DNA of 64,000 nucleotides from Lachnoclostridium sp. Its GTDB lineage: Bacteria; Bacillota; Clostridia; Lachnospirales; Lachnospiraceae. Positions 7,095 to 16,325 of the stretch are shown here, in pieces (the stretch's first letter is position 1; each line of letters starts with the position of its first letter). The DNA is taken from positions 124,001-188,000 of the forward strand of contig JAETRR010000001.1 of NCBI GenBank assembly GCA_021770065.1, written 5' to 3'. The notes under the pieces are model-generated. The model saw only the letters and a program-made list of their open reading frames with translations, ran no database searches and was not told the origin of the DNA. The translations under genes and the position numbers were made by a program.

Positions 7095-8108
7095 TTATTC
7101 CCCCTCGCATACAATATCCACCGGAAGTCCTGTTTTCTGAGATTCAAAACATGCATCAATAATCTTTACCGCGTCAATCGGCGTCTGCATATTTACTTCA
7201 AATTCCGTTCCGTTTCTTATGCTGTCCACGAAATGATCGATCTGCAATGCCATGTCTCCATGCATTTTCCCATTATATACCGGTGATAACATTGTATCCG
7301 GATACGAAAATGCTTCTTCTGTGGCAATCGTCAGTCCCTGCGGCCCTGCTTCTACTGTTCCCGACCCCTTCGTTCCGTTTACCCTTGCGTAAGACCAGAC
7401 CGGCATCGGCATTGTTTCCGGATATGACCAGTCAATCTCAAAGCATCCTACCGCGCCGTTATCAAAATTTACAATGGCGAAAATTCCGTCGTCATCCTTA
7501 TACTGCCCGCAAATCTTATTTGGAAATTGTGCATATGCACGAACAGGCCTTCCCCCCGCATAAGCACACATCAGTTCAATGTCGTGTACTCCCAGATAAT
7601 ACATAAAGGATACTTTGCCGCCTATCCTTTTACATGTAGAAAGGGTATTGCAGCGCTTCACATACACGCTGGAAACGTCTCCCAGCTCTCCTTTTTTCAC
7701 CGTATCCAGCAGCACTCCATAGCGCGAATCAAAATGGAGTAAATGAGCAATCATGATCCGTGTTCCGTGTTCTCTTGCCGCCAGGGCTATTTCATCAGCC
7801 TCTTTTCCTGTTTTTGCTATAGGTTTTTCAAGCAAAACAGCTTTCCCCGCACGAATTGCCGCCAGCGTCGGTTCCACATGAAAATCTTCTGTTACACATA
7901 TATCAAACGCATCAATCTCTTCTTTTTCGATGCATTCCTCAATGGAACCATAGGCACGGCAGCCGTATTCCTTCGCCAATTCTACTGCCGCTTCTTTGTT
8001 TATATCCACGATTGCAGCAAAATCAATCTTCTCATTTTCATGAAGAACCACTGCGTGTACATGCCCAATCACTCCGGCTCCTACCAAAGCCATTTTTAAT
8101 TTATTCAT
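7095..8108 (-). CDS. Gfo/Idh/MocA-family NAD(P)-dependent oxidoreductase
   Basis: This 337-residue dehydrogenase oxidises or reduces a sugar or cyclitol. The N-terminal Rossmann domain has ALVGAGVIGHVHAVVL (about residues 6-21) for the dinucleotide, AAIVDINKE after strand 2, and the family EKP motif in LLEKPIAKTG (catalytic Lys about residue 96). The C-terminal alpha/beta domain includes YYLGVHDIELM, where His is the usual proton donor. It lies directly after the importer fusion gene with AGGAGG ahead of the ATG. Relatives include inositol 2-dehydrogenase, but the substrate cannot be read from sequence. Confidence 0.92.
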   Translation of the reverse strand: MNKLKMALVGAGVIGHVHAVVLHENEKIDFAAIVDINKEAAVELAKEYGCRAYGSIEECIEKEEIDAFDICVTEDFHVEPTLAAIRAGKAVLLEKPIAKTGKEADEIALAAREHGTRIMIAHLLHFDSRYGVLLDTVKKGELGDVSSVYVKRCNTLSTCKRIGGKVSFMYYLGVHDIELMCAYAGGRPVRAYAQFPNKICGQYKDDDGIFAIVNFDNGAVGCFEIDWSYPETMPMPVWSYARVNGTKGSGTVEAGPQGLTIATEEAFSYPDTMLSPVYNGKMHGDMALQIDHFVDSIRNGTEFEVNMQTPIDAVKIIDACFESQKTGLPVDIVCEGE

Positions 8109-8126
8109 ATCATTTCCTCCATATCT

Positions 8127-10697
8127 TTAATTGACTCCTGCAGCACTTGTCATAAGAAGTTCCTGTGTAATAACGGTTTTATCTGCATTGAATTCGCCGC
8201 TGATTTTCCCCTCATACATCACAATAATATTGTCGCAGGCTCCTATAATTTCCGGAAGCTCTGAAGAAATCATAATCACTGCGTATTTTTCCCTCACCAG
8301 CTGATCTACTATTTTATGGATTTCTTCCTTTGCTCCGATGTCAATCCCTTTCGTAGGTTCATCCAGAATAATAATTCTCGGATGCGTTGCCAGCCACTTT
8401 GCAATACAGCATTTTTGCTGATTTCCGCCTGATAAATTCCCAATACTTTGTTTTATAGAGGGTGTTTTTATCTGTAAACGTTCCACATATTCCTGCGCCG
8501 TTTTTGCATCTTCTTTCTCTCTAATCCATCCTGCTGTACACAGCTGTGTCAAAATCGGCATTGTAATATTTGCTCCCACAGACATCAAAGGAACAATTCC
8601 TTCTCCCCGCCTGTCCTCTGTAACAAATGCAATTCCTTTTCTGGCAGCATCTTTTGGATTTTTAATCTTTACTTTTTGTCCGTAAAGGAAAATCTCTCCC
8701 TCGTCATATTTATCCAGTCCAAAAATGCAGCGCATAATTTCCGATCGCCCGGCACCTATCAGGCCGCTGAAGCCCAGCACTTCGCTTTCATGAAGCGTAA
8801 AACTAATATTTTCAAAGACGCCCCTTTTCGTTAGGTTTCTAACCTCCAGCACGGTTTTTCCCGGCTCCAGATGACTGCGTCCGTAGATGTTATTAAGCTC
8901 CCGGCCTACCATATGTTTTACCAGATCAGCTTCATTCACTTCATTAAGCGGCGCTGTCATAATATGCTTCCCGTCCCTTAGGACCGTTACTTCATCCGCA
9001 ATCTCAAAAATTTCCTGCATGCGATGGGAAATATAAATGATTGCCACACCCTGCTTTTTCAGTTCCCGTATGGTATCAAAAAGCTTTTCTTTATCTGCAT
9101 TTGTAATAGAGGAAGTAGGCTCGTCCATAACAATCACAAATGAATTGGAACCTACCGCCTTCACAATCTCTATCATCTGCCGCTGTCCGACCGTAAACTT
9201 ATTTGTCTTTGCGTTTACATTTATGTCCAGTCCAAATTTATGAAGAAGGTTTTCTGCTTCCTTTTTCATTTTCTTCGTATCAAACAATATGCCGTTTTTT
9301 CCTGTCTTCTCTTTTCCCAAAAATATATTGCTGTATACGGATAGTTCTGGTACTAATTCCAGCTCCTGATAAATAACGGATATCCCAAGTTTTTGAGAAT
9401 CCATCGGTGATTTGATATCAACCGGAATTCCATCGACCAGGATCGCACCCTCATCCCGCATATAGACTCCTGCCAATATCTTCATAAGTGTTGATTTACC
9501 TGCACCGTTTTCGCCGACTAAGGCATGCACAGTACCTCTCTTGATCTTTAAAGATACGTTCTCCAGTGCTTTTACTCCCGGAAACTCTTTGGAAATACCG
9601 CTTAATTCAAGAACCTTATGTTCATCATTTTTGACTCTCTGCATGGCCGCCGCCCAATTATCCGATGATTCCAAAGGCGTCTTTTCTAATCTTTTTTGTG
9701 CCTTTAATGTCTTTGCCAGCTTTCTCTTATCCTTTTCTGCAGTTGATATATCCGAATAAACGGCAAGCAGAATTAAAATCCCTTTTAACAGATAATTGAA
9801 AAATACCGGCACATTTACCATTCCCAATCCTGTGGAAATTGTTCCCATCAAGACTGCGCCCAGCAGAGTGCCTGTTATTGTGCCGATTCCGCCCATCAGG
9901 CTGGTACCGCCTAAAACAACCGCTGTAATAATCTCAAATTCCAGGTTCAGGCCTGCTAAAGGCTGGGCAGACAGGGTTCTTCCGACCGTAACAATGGCTG
10001 CCAGTCCGCACATAACACCATTTAAAGCAAAAACCAATATAATATGTCTCGCCGGGTTAATACCGACAATTCTTGCTGCGGTCGGATTTCCGCCGACTGC
10101 ATATGTCCTTCTTCCAAAGCTCATATGATTTAACAGTACGTATCCCAAAACCACTACTGCAGCCAGAAGAACGACCACCCCGGGAAACATACCTATCTTC
10201 CCCTGGGCCATGTAGTTGTAAATTGTATTATTTACAGCTACACGCGCATCGCCGCAAATAACCAGGGTAAGTCCCCTCGCCAGTGTCATGGACGCCAGCG
10301 TTGTAATAAAAGAATTCACCCCGCATACCCCTACCATAAATCCATTAAACAGTCCGACTGCACTTCCTGTAAGTATTGTGGCCATGATACCCACCAATGC
10401 TCCCACTATACTGTTATCCGGAAAACTGCTGACCGCCATTGCACCTGCAACGCCACACAGCGCCACCTGAGATCCTACAGACAGATCTGTATTTGCTGTA
10501 ATAATGACAAATGTCATGCCGATTCCTATGATCAATAATGACGCCGACTGCATAATGAGATTCATAAATGTCTGAACACTTAAAAATGTAGGAGAGATTA
10601 TAGAAAACACAATCATCATAAGCACGATAAAAGCGGATAAAACCATATACTTTTTCTTCTGTGCATCTATGTCATTTATTTTGAATCTCTTGAACAC
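8127..10697 (-). CDS. Fused ABC sugar permease (RbsC-like) and duplicated ATPase (RbsA-like)
   Basis: This single 856-residue polypeptide joins two proteins that are normally separate. Residues about 15-320 form an RbsC-type membrane domain (TANTDLSVGS signature, GGTSLMGGIGTITG). A charged linker (about 320-360) follows, then a full RbsA-type double ATPase. ATPase half 1 has Walker A GENGAGKSTLMKIL and VIVMDEPTSSI; half 2 has LIGAGRSEIMRC, signature LSGGNQQK and ILDEPTKGID. With the separate permease at 12048 it suggests a heterodimeric pore. The start at the GTG (10697) is preferred because it follows GGGG at 8 nt. The ATG 42 bp upstream (10739) lies in the edge of a hairpin and lacks a ribosome site. 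Confidence 0.88.
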   Translation of the reverse strand: MFKRFKINDIDAQKKKYMVLSAFIVLMMIVFSIISPTFLSVQTFMNLIMQSASLLIIGIGMTFVIITANTDLSVGSQVALCGVAGAMAVSSFPDNSIVGALVGIMATILTGSAVGLFNGFMVGVCGVNSFITTLASMTLARGLTLVICGDARVAVNNTIYNYMAQGKIGMFPGVVVLLAAVVVLGYVLLNHMSFGRRTYAVGGNPTAARIVGINPARHIILVFALNGVMCGLAAIVTVGRTLSAQPLAGLNLEFEIITAVVLGGTSLMGGIGTITGTLLGAVLMGTISTGLGMVNVPVFFNYLLKGILILLAVYSDISTAEKDKRKLAKTLKAQKRLEKTPLESSDNWAAAMQRVKNDEHKVLELSGISKEFPGVKALENVSLKIKRGTVHALVGENGAGKSTLMKILAGVYMRDEGAILVDGIPVDIKSPMDSQKLGISVIYQELELVPELSVYSNIFLGKEKTGKNGILFDTKKMKKEAENLLHKFGLDINVNAKTNKFTVGQRQMIEIVKAVGSNSFVIVMDEPTSSITNADKEKLFDTIRELKKQGVAIIYISHRMQEIFEIADEVTVLRDGKHIMTAPLNEVNEADLVKHMVGRELNNIYGRSHLEPGKTVLEVRNLTKRGVFENISFTLHESEVLGFSGLIGAGRSEIMRCIFGLDKYDEGEIFLYGQKVKIKNPKDAARKGIAFVTEDRRGEGIVPLMSVGANITMPILTQLCTAGWIREKEDAKTAQEYVERLQIKTPSIKQSIGNLSGGNQQKCCIAKWLATHPRIIILDEPTKGIDIGAKEEIHKIVDQLVREKYAVIMISSELPEIIGACDNIIVMYEGKISGEFNADKTVITQELLMTSAAGVN

Positions 10698-10729
10698 AAT
10701 ACTTACCCCATTTCTATTCCTTTTCTTAT

Positions 10730-10758
10730 ATGGGCGCATGCATACAGCCTGCGCCCAT
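10730..10758 (-). repeat. Intercistronic hairpin after the binding-protein gene
   Basis: ATGGGCGCA and TGCGCCCAT pair perfectly around an 11-nt loop, between the binding-protein stop and the permease-ATPase start. There is no T-run, so a transcript-stabilising or expression-tuning stem is more likely than a terminator. This placement is usual after abundant binding-protein genes. Confidence 0.65.
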
Positions 10759-10799
10759 AAAGTTATCTGGTTATACCTTCCCCTTATCAGAATTCATGC

Positions 10800-11915
10800 T
10801 CAGGATCTGGGCTGATAGTTTTCTACCTTGTAGCTGTCCGGACCAAATTCCTCCGAAAAACCTTCCAGTATTTCCATTGCCTCATCCGGAGTGCAGGTTG
10901 TCATTTTATCGGTTAATCCCCATTCATCCAGCTTTTCCTTTGTATTCTCTGACACAACCACAGATGTGGGAAGATATATTTTCTGCGGAATATCTGCCCC
11001 ATTTGCCAGCTGCGCTGCTGTCGCCACATTCCAGTATCCGACTCTTGCGCCGCCCATCAGCAGATCAAGCAGATATGTTCCGTCCTCTACACCCGGGATA
11101 TTATCTGTCATCCCTGCAAAATTTGTCACCAGCAGGTCTTCTCTGTTGCTCGCCTCTGCCGCCTGTACAATCTGGAATCCGATTGCGTCAGCACAGATAA
11201 CACCGTCCAAATCAGGTTCCGCAACCAGCAGGTCTGTTACCATCTGCTGCGCTACCGTTGCATCCCATTTTGCCGGAAGGACAAACGGTTCAACATTCGG
11301 ATAATTTGCTACTGCATCCTCAAAGCCTTTCTGCCTTGCATCGGAAACAGCACTTCCAGGAGCTCCTACTACGCAGGCAACTTTTCCGCTTTCGCCGATT
11401 GTTTTACACATAACATCTGTGATACAGCCCACATCATAAGCGTCATTGTAGATCGTACATACATTGTAATCTGTCTCAATCTCATTTCCGGCTGTAATCA
11501 CCGGAATCCCCGCTTCTCCGGCTTTATTGATTGCAGGTACAATCCCCTGTTTGTCAAGGGGATCCACAATGATACAGTCTACCCCCTGCACAACGAGGTT
11601 CTCAATCAGTGAAATCTGCTTTTCCAGGGAACCTTCGCCGCTTTTGAACACAAGATCTACACCATAGTCTTCCGCCGCTACTTCTCCGCCGCGCATCATA
11701 TCTACCCAAAAGGCTCCTTCCATATTGATGCACACAAATGCTATCTGCTTTTTTCCGCCCGCTTCTTCCGCATTTTTCTCCGCATCTTCTTCCTGTGTCT
11801 CTGCCGGAGCTGCCGCATTATTTTCTTTTGACGGTTCTGTCTGTGATTTTCCCCCGCAAGCCGCTGCCATTAAAAACATCATCCCCACAAGTAATAAAGC
11901 TGTTACTTTTTTCAT
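10800..11915 (-). CDS. Sugar-binding lipoprotein of ABC importer (periplasmic-binding-protein-like, RbsB type)
   Basis: This 371-residue extracytoplasmic receptor has an N-terminal lipoprotein signal (hydrophobic LLLVGMMFLMA, lipobox AAAC with acylated Cys20) and a low-complexity Glu/Ala linker to about residue 55. A type I binding fold follows (QIAFVCINMEGAFWVDMMRG, VDCIIVDPLDKQGIVPAI, GIPVITAGNEI, CADAIGFQIVQA). It delivers ligand to the two flanking permeases. The mature domain belongs to the ribose/galactose/inositol-type group; the ligand is not identifiable. Confidence 0.92.
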   Translation of the reverse strand: MKKVTALLLVGMMFLMAAACGGKSQTEPSKENNAAAPAETQEEDAEKNAEEAGGKKQIAFVCINMEGAFWVDMMRGGEVAAEDYGVDLVFKSGEGSLEKQISLIENLVVQGVDCIIVDPLDKQGIVPAINKAGEAGIPVITAGNEIETDYNVCTIYNDAYDVGCITDVMCKTIGESGKVACVVGAPGSAVSDARQKGFEDAVANYPNVEPFVLPAKWDATVAQQMVTDLLVAEPDLDGVICADAIGFQIVQAAEASNREDLLVTNFAGMTDNIPGVEDGTYLLDLLMGGARVGYWNVATAAQLANGADIPQKIYLPTSVVVSENTKEKLDEWGLTDKMTTCTPDEAMEILEGFSEEFGPDSYKVENYQPRS

Positions 11916-12047
11916 TTTGCAATACCTTCCTTTCTTCTCTTGTTTCTGTGCTCAACAGTTCCCCCGCACATTAATTGTTTCGTGTTTTTTGAATCTTTTT
12001 CTTCTCCTCCCTTTTTTTATTTATTTGTACCCGGTTTTATCCGGATA

Positions 12048-13019
12048 TCAATCCTTATTTCCCTGCCGGTTAACCAAAACATCAATTAAAAGGGCAAAAA
12101 CAATAATACTTCCTTTTACTACATCATGCATATTTGAGCTGACATTCAGTAAAATCAGAGAATTTCCGATTACGCCGATAATCATAGCTCCGACTACTGT
12201 ACCAATGACATTTCCTTTTCCGCCGGTAATGCTGGTTCCCCCTATTACCGTAGCCGCAATTCCGTCTAAAAGAAGCGTTGAATTTACACTGGAATAAATA
12301 GCTGCCATTCTGGTAGTGATTAAGATTGTACCCAAAGCCGAGCACAGTCCCGTTGTCATATAAATCAGTATCTTGTATTTCTTAACATTAACCCCTGTAT
12401 AAGTAAGCGCCTGTTCGTTCCCTCCCAATGCATAGGTATATGTTCCAAGCTTTGTATATTTCGTAACCAGCTGCATCAGTGCTGCGAATACAATTAAAAT
12501 CAGAAATGCTGCCGGAATATTTGCAATACGCCCTTTTCCTAAAAACTCTACCGTTGCTCCGGAAAGCTGAATGATTTTTCCTTCTGCAAAAAACAACATT
12601 GTTCCATGGACAACTGACTGCATTGCCAGGGTTGCTATAAAAGGCGGAAATTTAAGGCAGGCAATCAATACGCCGTTTATGAATCCAACCGCTACGCCGA
12701 CACCGACACACCCTAATATTAGCAGCAGTATATTATTTCCTCCATGCAGATACCACAATCCTCCGATTACTGAACCGCATGCCATAATTTCCGCCGAAGT
12801 AAAATCAATGCCTCCGCTAATCAATACCAGCATTGCACCAATGGCAATAAAAGCAACCCCCGAATACTGCATTAAGATATTACTGATATTATTCCAAGTT
12901 AAGAATATTGGATTTAGTATTGTAACTACTATACTGATTGCAATCAGCAATACTGCCGGCAGCATTTTCTGCAATTTTTCCATTGGTTGTACTGCTTTCT
13001 GTTTACTGCTTACTTCCAT
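12048..13019 (-). CDS. ABC sugar transporter permease (RbsC family)
   Basis: This 323-residue polytopic membrane protein has about 8-10 hydrophobic helices. It shows the family signature LISGGIDFTSAEIMACGS near residue 65-80 and IGGTSITGGKGNVIGTVVGA near 260. It is first in the operon, transcribed divergently from the LacI-SBP regulator. It is a stand-alone partner for the permease domain of the downstream fusion, so the channel is probably a heterodimer. The ribosome site AGGGAGAGG precedes the ATG. Confidence 0.92.
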   Translation of the reverse strand: MEVSSKQKAVQPMEKLQKMLPAVLLIAISIVVTILNPIFLTWNNISNILMQYSGVAFIAIGAMLVLISGGIDFTSAEIMACGSVIGGLWYLHGGNNILLLILGCVGVGVAVGFINGVLIACLKFPPFIATLAMQSVVHGTMLFFAEGKIIQLSGATVEFLGKGRIANIPAAFLILIVFAALMQLVTKYTKLGTYTYALGGNEQALTYTGVNVKKYKILIYMTTGLCSALGTILITTRMAAIYSSVNSTLLLDGIAATVIGGTSITGGKGNVIGTVVGAMIIGVIGNSLILLNVSSNMHDVVKGSIIVFALLIDVLVNRQGNKD

Positions 13020-13083
13020 TCCATCCTCTCCCTTTTTGTTCTTTAAGGTTCTTAATTTGAGTTGTATTTCTTTCTGTCTTTAT

Positions 13084-13111
13084 TTTATACTCTTTTTCTT
13101 CATTCAGTCAA
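13084..13111 (-). promoter_or_regulatory. Promoter of the first sugar ABC operon
   Basis: TTGACT (13106-13111), 16-bp spacer, TATAAA (13084-13089) on the minus strand, about 65 bp upstream of the permease start. Confidence 0.7.
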
Positions 13112-13144
13112 TGCTTTTTACTATATTTAAATTAAATTTTATTT

Positions 13145-13152
13145 AAACGTTT
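13145..13152. promoter_or_regulatory. LacI-family operator or cre core (AAACGTTT)
   Basis: The palindrome AAACGTTT has the central CG typical of LacI-family operators. It lies between two divergent promoters, just upstream of the -35 element of the regulator gene. It could be the target of the local LacI-SBP protein or a CcpA cre; sequence alone does not decide. Confidence 0.5.
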
Positions 13153-13155
13153 TAC

Positions 13156-13184
13156 TTTACATTTTCCATATTTTATGTTATAGT
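13156..13184 (+). promoter_or_regulatory. Promoter of the LacI-SBP regulator gene
   Basis: TTTACA (13156-13161), 17-bp spacer, TATAGT (13179-13184), about 70 bp upstream of the start codon. Confidence 0.7.
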
Positions 13185-13253
13185 GTACCTCAACTAAAAT
13201 AATAGTATTTACCAGCGCCCCATAAAAACGACACCTGCAGAAAGGACAACAAC

Positions 13254-15515
13254 ATGGCAACCATCAAAGATGTAGCTCATATGGCCGGCGTATCGATCGC
13301 CACTGTTTCCAATTATCTGAACCAGACAAAGCCTGTAAGCAGAGAGGCCTCTGCCCGAATCCAGAAGGCGGTTGATGCCCTGCAGTATGCGCAGAATCTG
13401 TCCGCCAAAAGCCTCAAATCCAGCTTCTACACAGATATCGGCGTTATCCTTCCCAACTTTGATGATTCTTACTATGTACAGATTTTTCAGGGAATTGAGA
13501 GCACCTTTCAAAATACCGGTTATTATACCAACCTGGCTTTCTCTTATGACATTCCGGATTTTGAACAGAATACCATTCACAATTTTCTGAAAAAACAGAT
13601 ACGCGGATTGATTCTCGTCTCCTGCCAGCCGGATAACTGGAAGTTTTACTATGATCATTTCACTTCGGACAAGCGGCCGCTGGTTCTGCTGGATCGGGAT
13701 ATCCGCAGCCTGGACGCAAACTTTGTATCCTTTGACAATTATTCTATGATCCAGCGGATCACAGAGCGGCTTTTAGAGCAGAAGTATACTCAAATCTTTC
13801 TGATTTCCGGGCCGGAAGCTTTTGAATGCGAGAGTAATTGTATTCATGGCTTTTTTGATTCCCTTGAGAGCAACGGAATCCTTCCCGATCCTTCCTTTTT
13901 AATCCGGACAAATCTGAGCAAAGAGGATTCTTTCCGCAAAACCATTCAGCTTCTGCATTCCAGAACACCGGAAGCCATTATTGCCACCTCTGAATCTCTT
14001 GCCGTAGGAGTGATCGAGGCTTTCACTATTCTCGGCTACAGCCCGGAGGATATCCCTGTCCTTACCCTGGGAGAAGAGCATTGGAATCTTTATACCCATT
14101 CCTTTGCCTCCGGCTCTGCAGTGCGGCCCGCTATTAAGCTGGGACAAACAGCCGCCACCCTGCTTTTGGAACAGCTGGATTCACCGCTTACGAAGGAAAA
14201 TGAGAAGGTTATATTAAAAGACACCTACATCACCAGCCATACTCCCCTGCGCAGACTGCTGCCCGGGCCGCATCCCCCTGTCAAAGCAGCCTCGGATAAG
14301 ACTTTACATATCCTGATGCTTGACACTCCGCAGGTTCATGCCCTTTTGGGCCTTCTCCGCAACTTCGAAAACCAGTATCACATGAATGTGGAAGTGACGA
14401 TTCTCTCCCACCATTATCTGTATGAAACCATACAGCAGACGCATCGCGATCCTTCCAAAATTCCGTATGATGTGGTGATGTATGATATTCCCTGGCTTTC
14501 TGCTCTGGCCTCCGAAAATATTCTGGAGGATATCACACCTGATCTGAAAAATATGGATCTGGATATCTTTCTTCCTGACTGCCTGAAATATTTCAGTATA
14601 TTCAATCACCGGTATTACGGGCTTCCGTTTATGTATGCCCCCCAAATCTTTTACTATCGGAAGGATTTATTTGAAAATCCCGATTTGAAGGCTGATTATG
14701 AGCGTCAGAACAATATTACCCTGCGTCCTCCTTTAACTTTAAAGGAATTCAATACGATCGCAAACTTTTTTACAAACCAGACAAAAGCAATCGACTACGG
14801 CATCTCAATTCCCGCCGCCTATGATGAATGCCTGGCTCCGGAACTGTATATGCGGCTGCGCGCTTTTGGTGGCAGTCTGTTTGACAGCAAAGGGAATGTC
14901 TGCCTGGACCGGGACGCATCTTTAAAAGCATATCTGAATCTTCTGCGCTCCGTCCGCCTTGCCAAGCCGGACTACCGTACTGCTACGGATGTGAGCGTTG
15001 TACAGGATTTTCTAAAGGGAGACACCGCTATGCTGATTACCTATCCCTCCTTCCTTACAGATGTGGTAGATCTTCGCAAGAGCAGCATGATCGGCTCTAT
15101 CGGATATCATCATATTCCGGGACGCAGCCCGCTCCTCGGCGGATGGAGTCTGGGAATCAGCAGCCGCTCCTCCCAAAAGAAAGAGGCATTTTCTTTTCTG
15201 CAATGGATCTGCAACGAACAGATTGCCAATTATTTTGCGCTTTTGGGCGGCCAATCAGCAATCACATCAACTTATACCAATGACGAATTAATCAAGCTGT
15301 ATCCATGGCTGCCTCTGTACCACTCTACTTACCAATATACCAGACCCACAGTACCTCCGGATCTGGGAAATCACACCATTCTTTCTCAAAACGATATTGA
15401 TGCGATTGTGTGCCGGTGGGTATATGAGCTTTTAGATGAAAAACTTGAGGTACAGGATGCAATTGCCGGCACGCATGCCGAGCTGGAAAATCTTGTGAGA
15501 CAGTCAGCCCGATAG
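13254..15515 (+). CDS. LacI-family regulator fused to a C-terminal extracellular-type solute-binding domain
   Basis: This 753-residue cytoplasmic protein has three domains. Residues 1-50 are a LacI helix-turn-helix (ATIKDVAHMAGVSIATVSNY). Residues about 60-335 are a type I sugar-binding regulator domain. Residues about 365-740 are an SBP_bac_1-like fold, shown by YDVVMYDIPWLSALASENIL, YGLPFMYAPQIFYYRKDLF, FLKGDTAMLITYPSF and LGGWSLGISSRSSQKKEAFSFLQW. No signal peptide or membrane helix separates them, so the SBP-like part stays inside the cell and is presumably a second sensor. The gene is divergent from the importer operon, which it most likely controls. A normal LacI is about 335 residues. 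Confidence 0.9.
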   Translation: MATIKDVAHMAGVSIATVSNYLNQTKPVSREASARIQKAVDALQYAQNLSAKSLKSSFYTDIGVILPNFDDSYYVQIFQGIESTFQNTGYYTNLAFSYDIPDFEQNTIHNFLKKQIRGLILVSCQPDNWKFYYDHFTSDKRPLVLLDRDIRSLDANFVSFDNYSMIQRITERLLEQKYTQIFLISGPEAFECESNCIHGFFDSLESNGILPDPSFLIRTNLSKEDSFRKTIQLLHSRTPEAIIATSESLAVGVIEAFTILGYSPEDIPVLTLGEEHWNLYTHSFASGSAVRPAIKLGQTAATLLLEQLDSPLTKENEKVILKDTYITSHTPLRRLLPGPHPPVKAASDKTLHILMLDTPQVHALLGLLRNFENQYHMNVEVTILSHHYLYETIQQTHRDPSKIPYDVVMYDIPWLSALASENILEDITPDLKNMDLDIFLPDCLKYFSIFNHRYYGLPFMYAPQIFYYRKDLFENPDLKADYERQNNITLRPPLTLKEFNTIANFFTNQTKAIDYGISIPAAYDECLAPELYMRLRAFGGSLFDSKGNVCLDRDASLKAYLNLLRSVRLAKPDYRTATDVSVVQDFLKGDTAMLITYPSFLTDVVDLRKSSMIGSIGYHHIPGRSPLLGGWSLGISSRSSQKKEAFSFLQWICNEQIANYFALLGGQSAITSTYTNDELIKLYPWLPLYHSTYQYTRPTVPPDLGNHTILSQNDIDAIVCRWVYELLDEKLEVQDAIAGTHAELENLVRQSAR

Positions 15516-15531
15516 AGGACGCATTTTTCTA

Positions 15532-15597
15532 TTATGTTAAAAGGAGGCTGCCGGGCAATAAAACCGCAAGCCTTACTGCCCGGAAACCTCCTTTTGG
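15532..15597. terminator. Bidirectional terminator between regulator and spoVT
   Basis: AAAAGGAGG..CCGGGCA pairs with TGCCCGG..CCTCCTTTT, with A-rich and T-rich flanks on both sides, between convergent genes. Confidence 0.85.
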
Positions 15598-15602
15598 AAT
15601 TT

Positions 15603-16151
15603 CTACTGCTCCATCTGTCTGCCCAGAAATCCGGCGGCAGAAAACGCAAGCTTCTGTTCTGCCTCTCCCATCTTGGCCTTAGGATCCCTGCTGAACAATA
15701 CAACCGCTCCTATTGCATCGCCCTCACAGAGAATAGGGCTGATGGTCTGTGCATAACAGTCCTCCATATCTTCATCTACAATCTTTACATACCGCTTTTC
15801 TCCGGCAGATGCCTGAATGTTTTCCCTCTCCTGGATAGCATCCTCAAGCTGATGGCTGATCGCCTTGCCCATGTAATCCTTTTTGGCTCCTCCGGCCGCT
15901 GCAATTACGGCATCACGATCCGCGATGCAGACCATAAGGCCGGTAGTCTGAGCCAGGCTTTCCGCATACTGCTTTGCAAACAATCCGAGCTCTCCGATAG
16001 GTGAGTACTTTTTTAATATGATTTCCCCTTCCCGATCGGTAAATATTTCCAGTGGATCGCCTTCACGTATGCGAAGTGTCCGTCTAATTTCCTTTGGAAT
16101 AACCACCCTTCCCAGGTCATCAATTCTTCTGACAATTCCTGTAGCTTTCAT
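15603..16151 (-). CDS. spoVT: Stage V sporulation protein T (AbrB-family regulator with GAF domain)
   Basis: This 182-residue forespore regulator has an N-terminal swapped-hairpin AbrB domain (MKATGIVRRIDDLGRVVIP, residues 1-19, continuing to about 50) that binds DNA. A GAF-like C-terminal domain (about 55-175) includes YAQTISPILCEGDAIGAVV. Length matches SpoVT (about 178) and exceeds AbrB itself (about 95). The start at 16151 follows GGAGG; the longer ORF adds an implausible N-terminus. It is monocistronic, convergent with the LacI-SBP gene. It indicates an endospore former. Confidence 0.95.
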   Translation of the reverse strand: MKATGIVRRIDDLGRVVIPKEIRRTLRIREGDPLEIFTDREGEIILKKYSPIGELGLFAKQYAESLAQTTGLMVCIADRDAVIAAAGGAKKDYMGKAISHQLEDAIQERENIQASAGEKRYVKIVDEDMEDCYAQTISPILCEGDAIGAVVLFSRDPKAKMGEAEQKLAFSAAGFLGRQMEQ

Positions 16152-16325
16152 AAAAATATTCCTCCATTTACTGTACTGACCATTTCTGGAAATAGTATTT
16201 GTAGGCAGGAAATTTTTATACCTTAAAAACACATTTTTCCTCTCTTCCCTTCTTGTCCTCTTTTTTTATTGTGCCGAAAGGCAGTTTTTGTTATACTTAT
16301 AAAAAATGCGGAACAGGAGGACATT

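Noticed and set aside
10698..10739. ATG at 10739 as start of the permease-ATPase fusion
   Set aside because: It overlaps an intercistronic hairpin and has no Shine-Dalgarno; GTG at 10697 has one. Kept only as an alternative.
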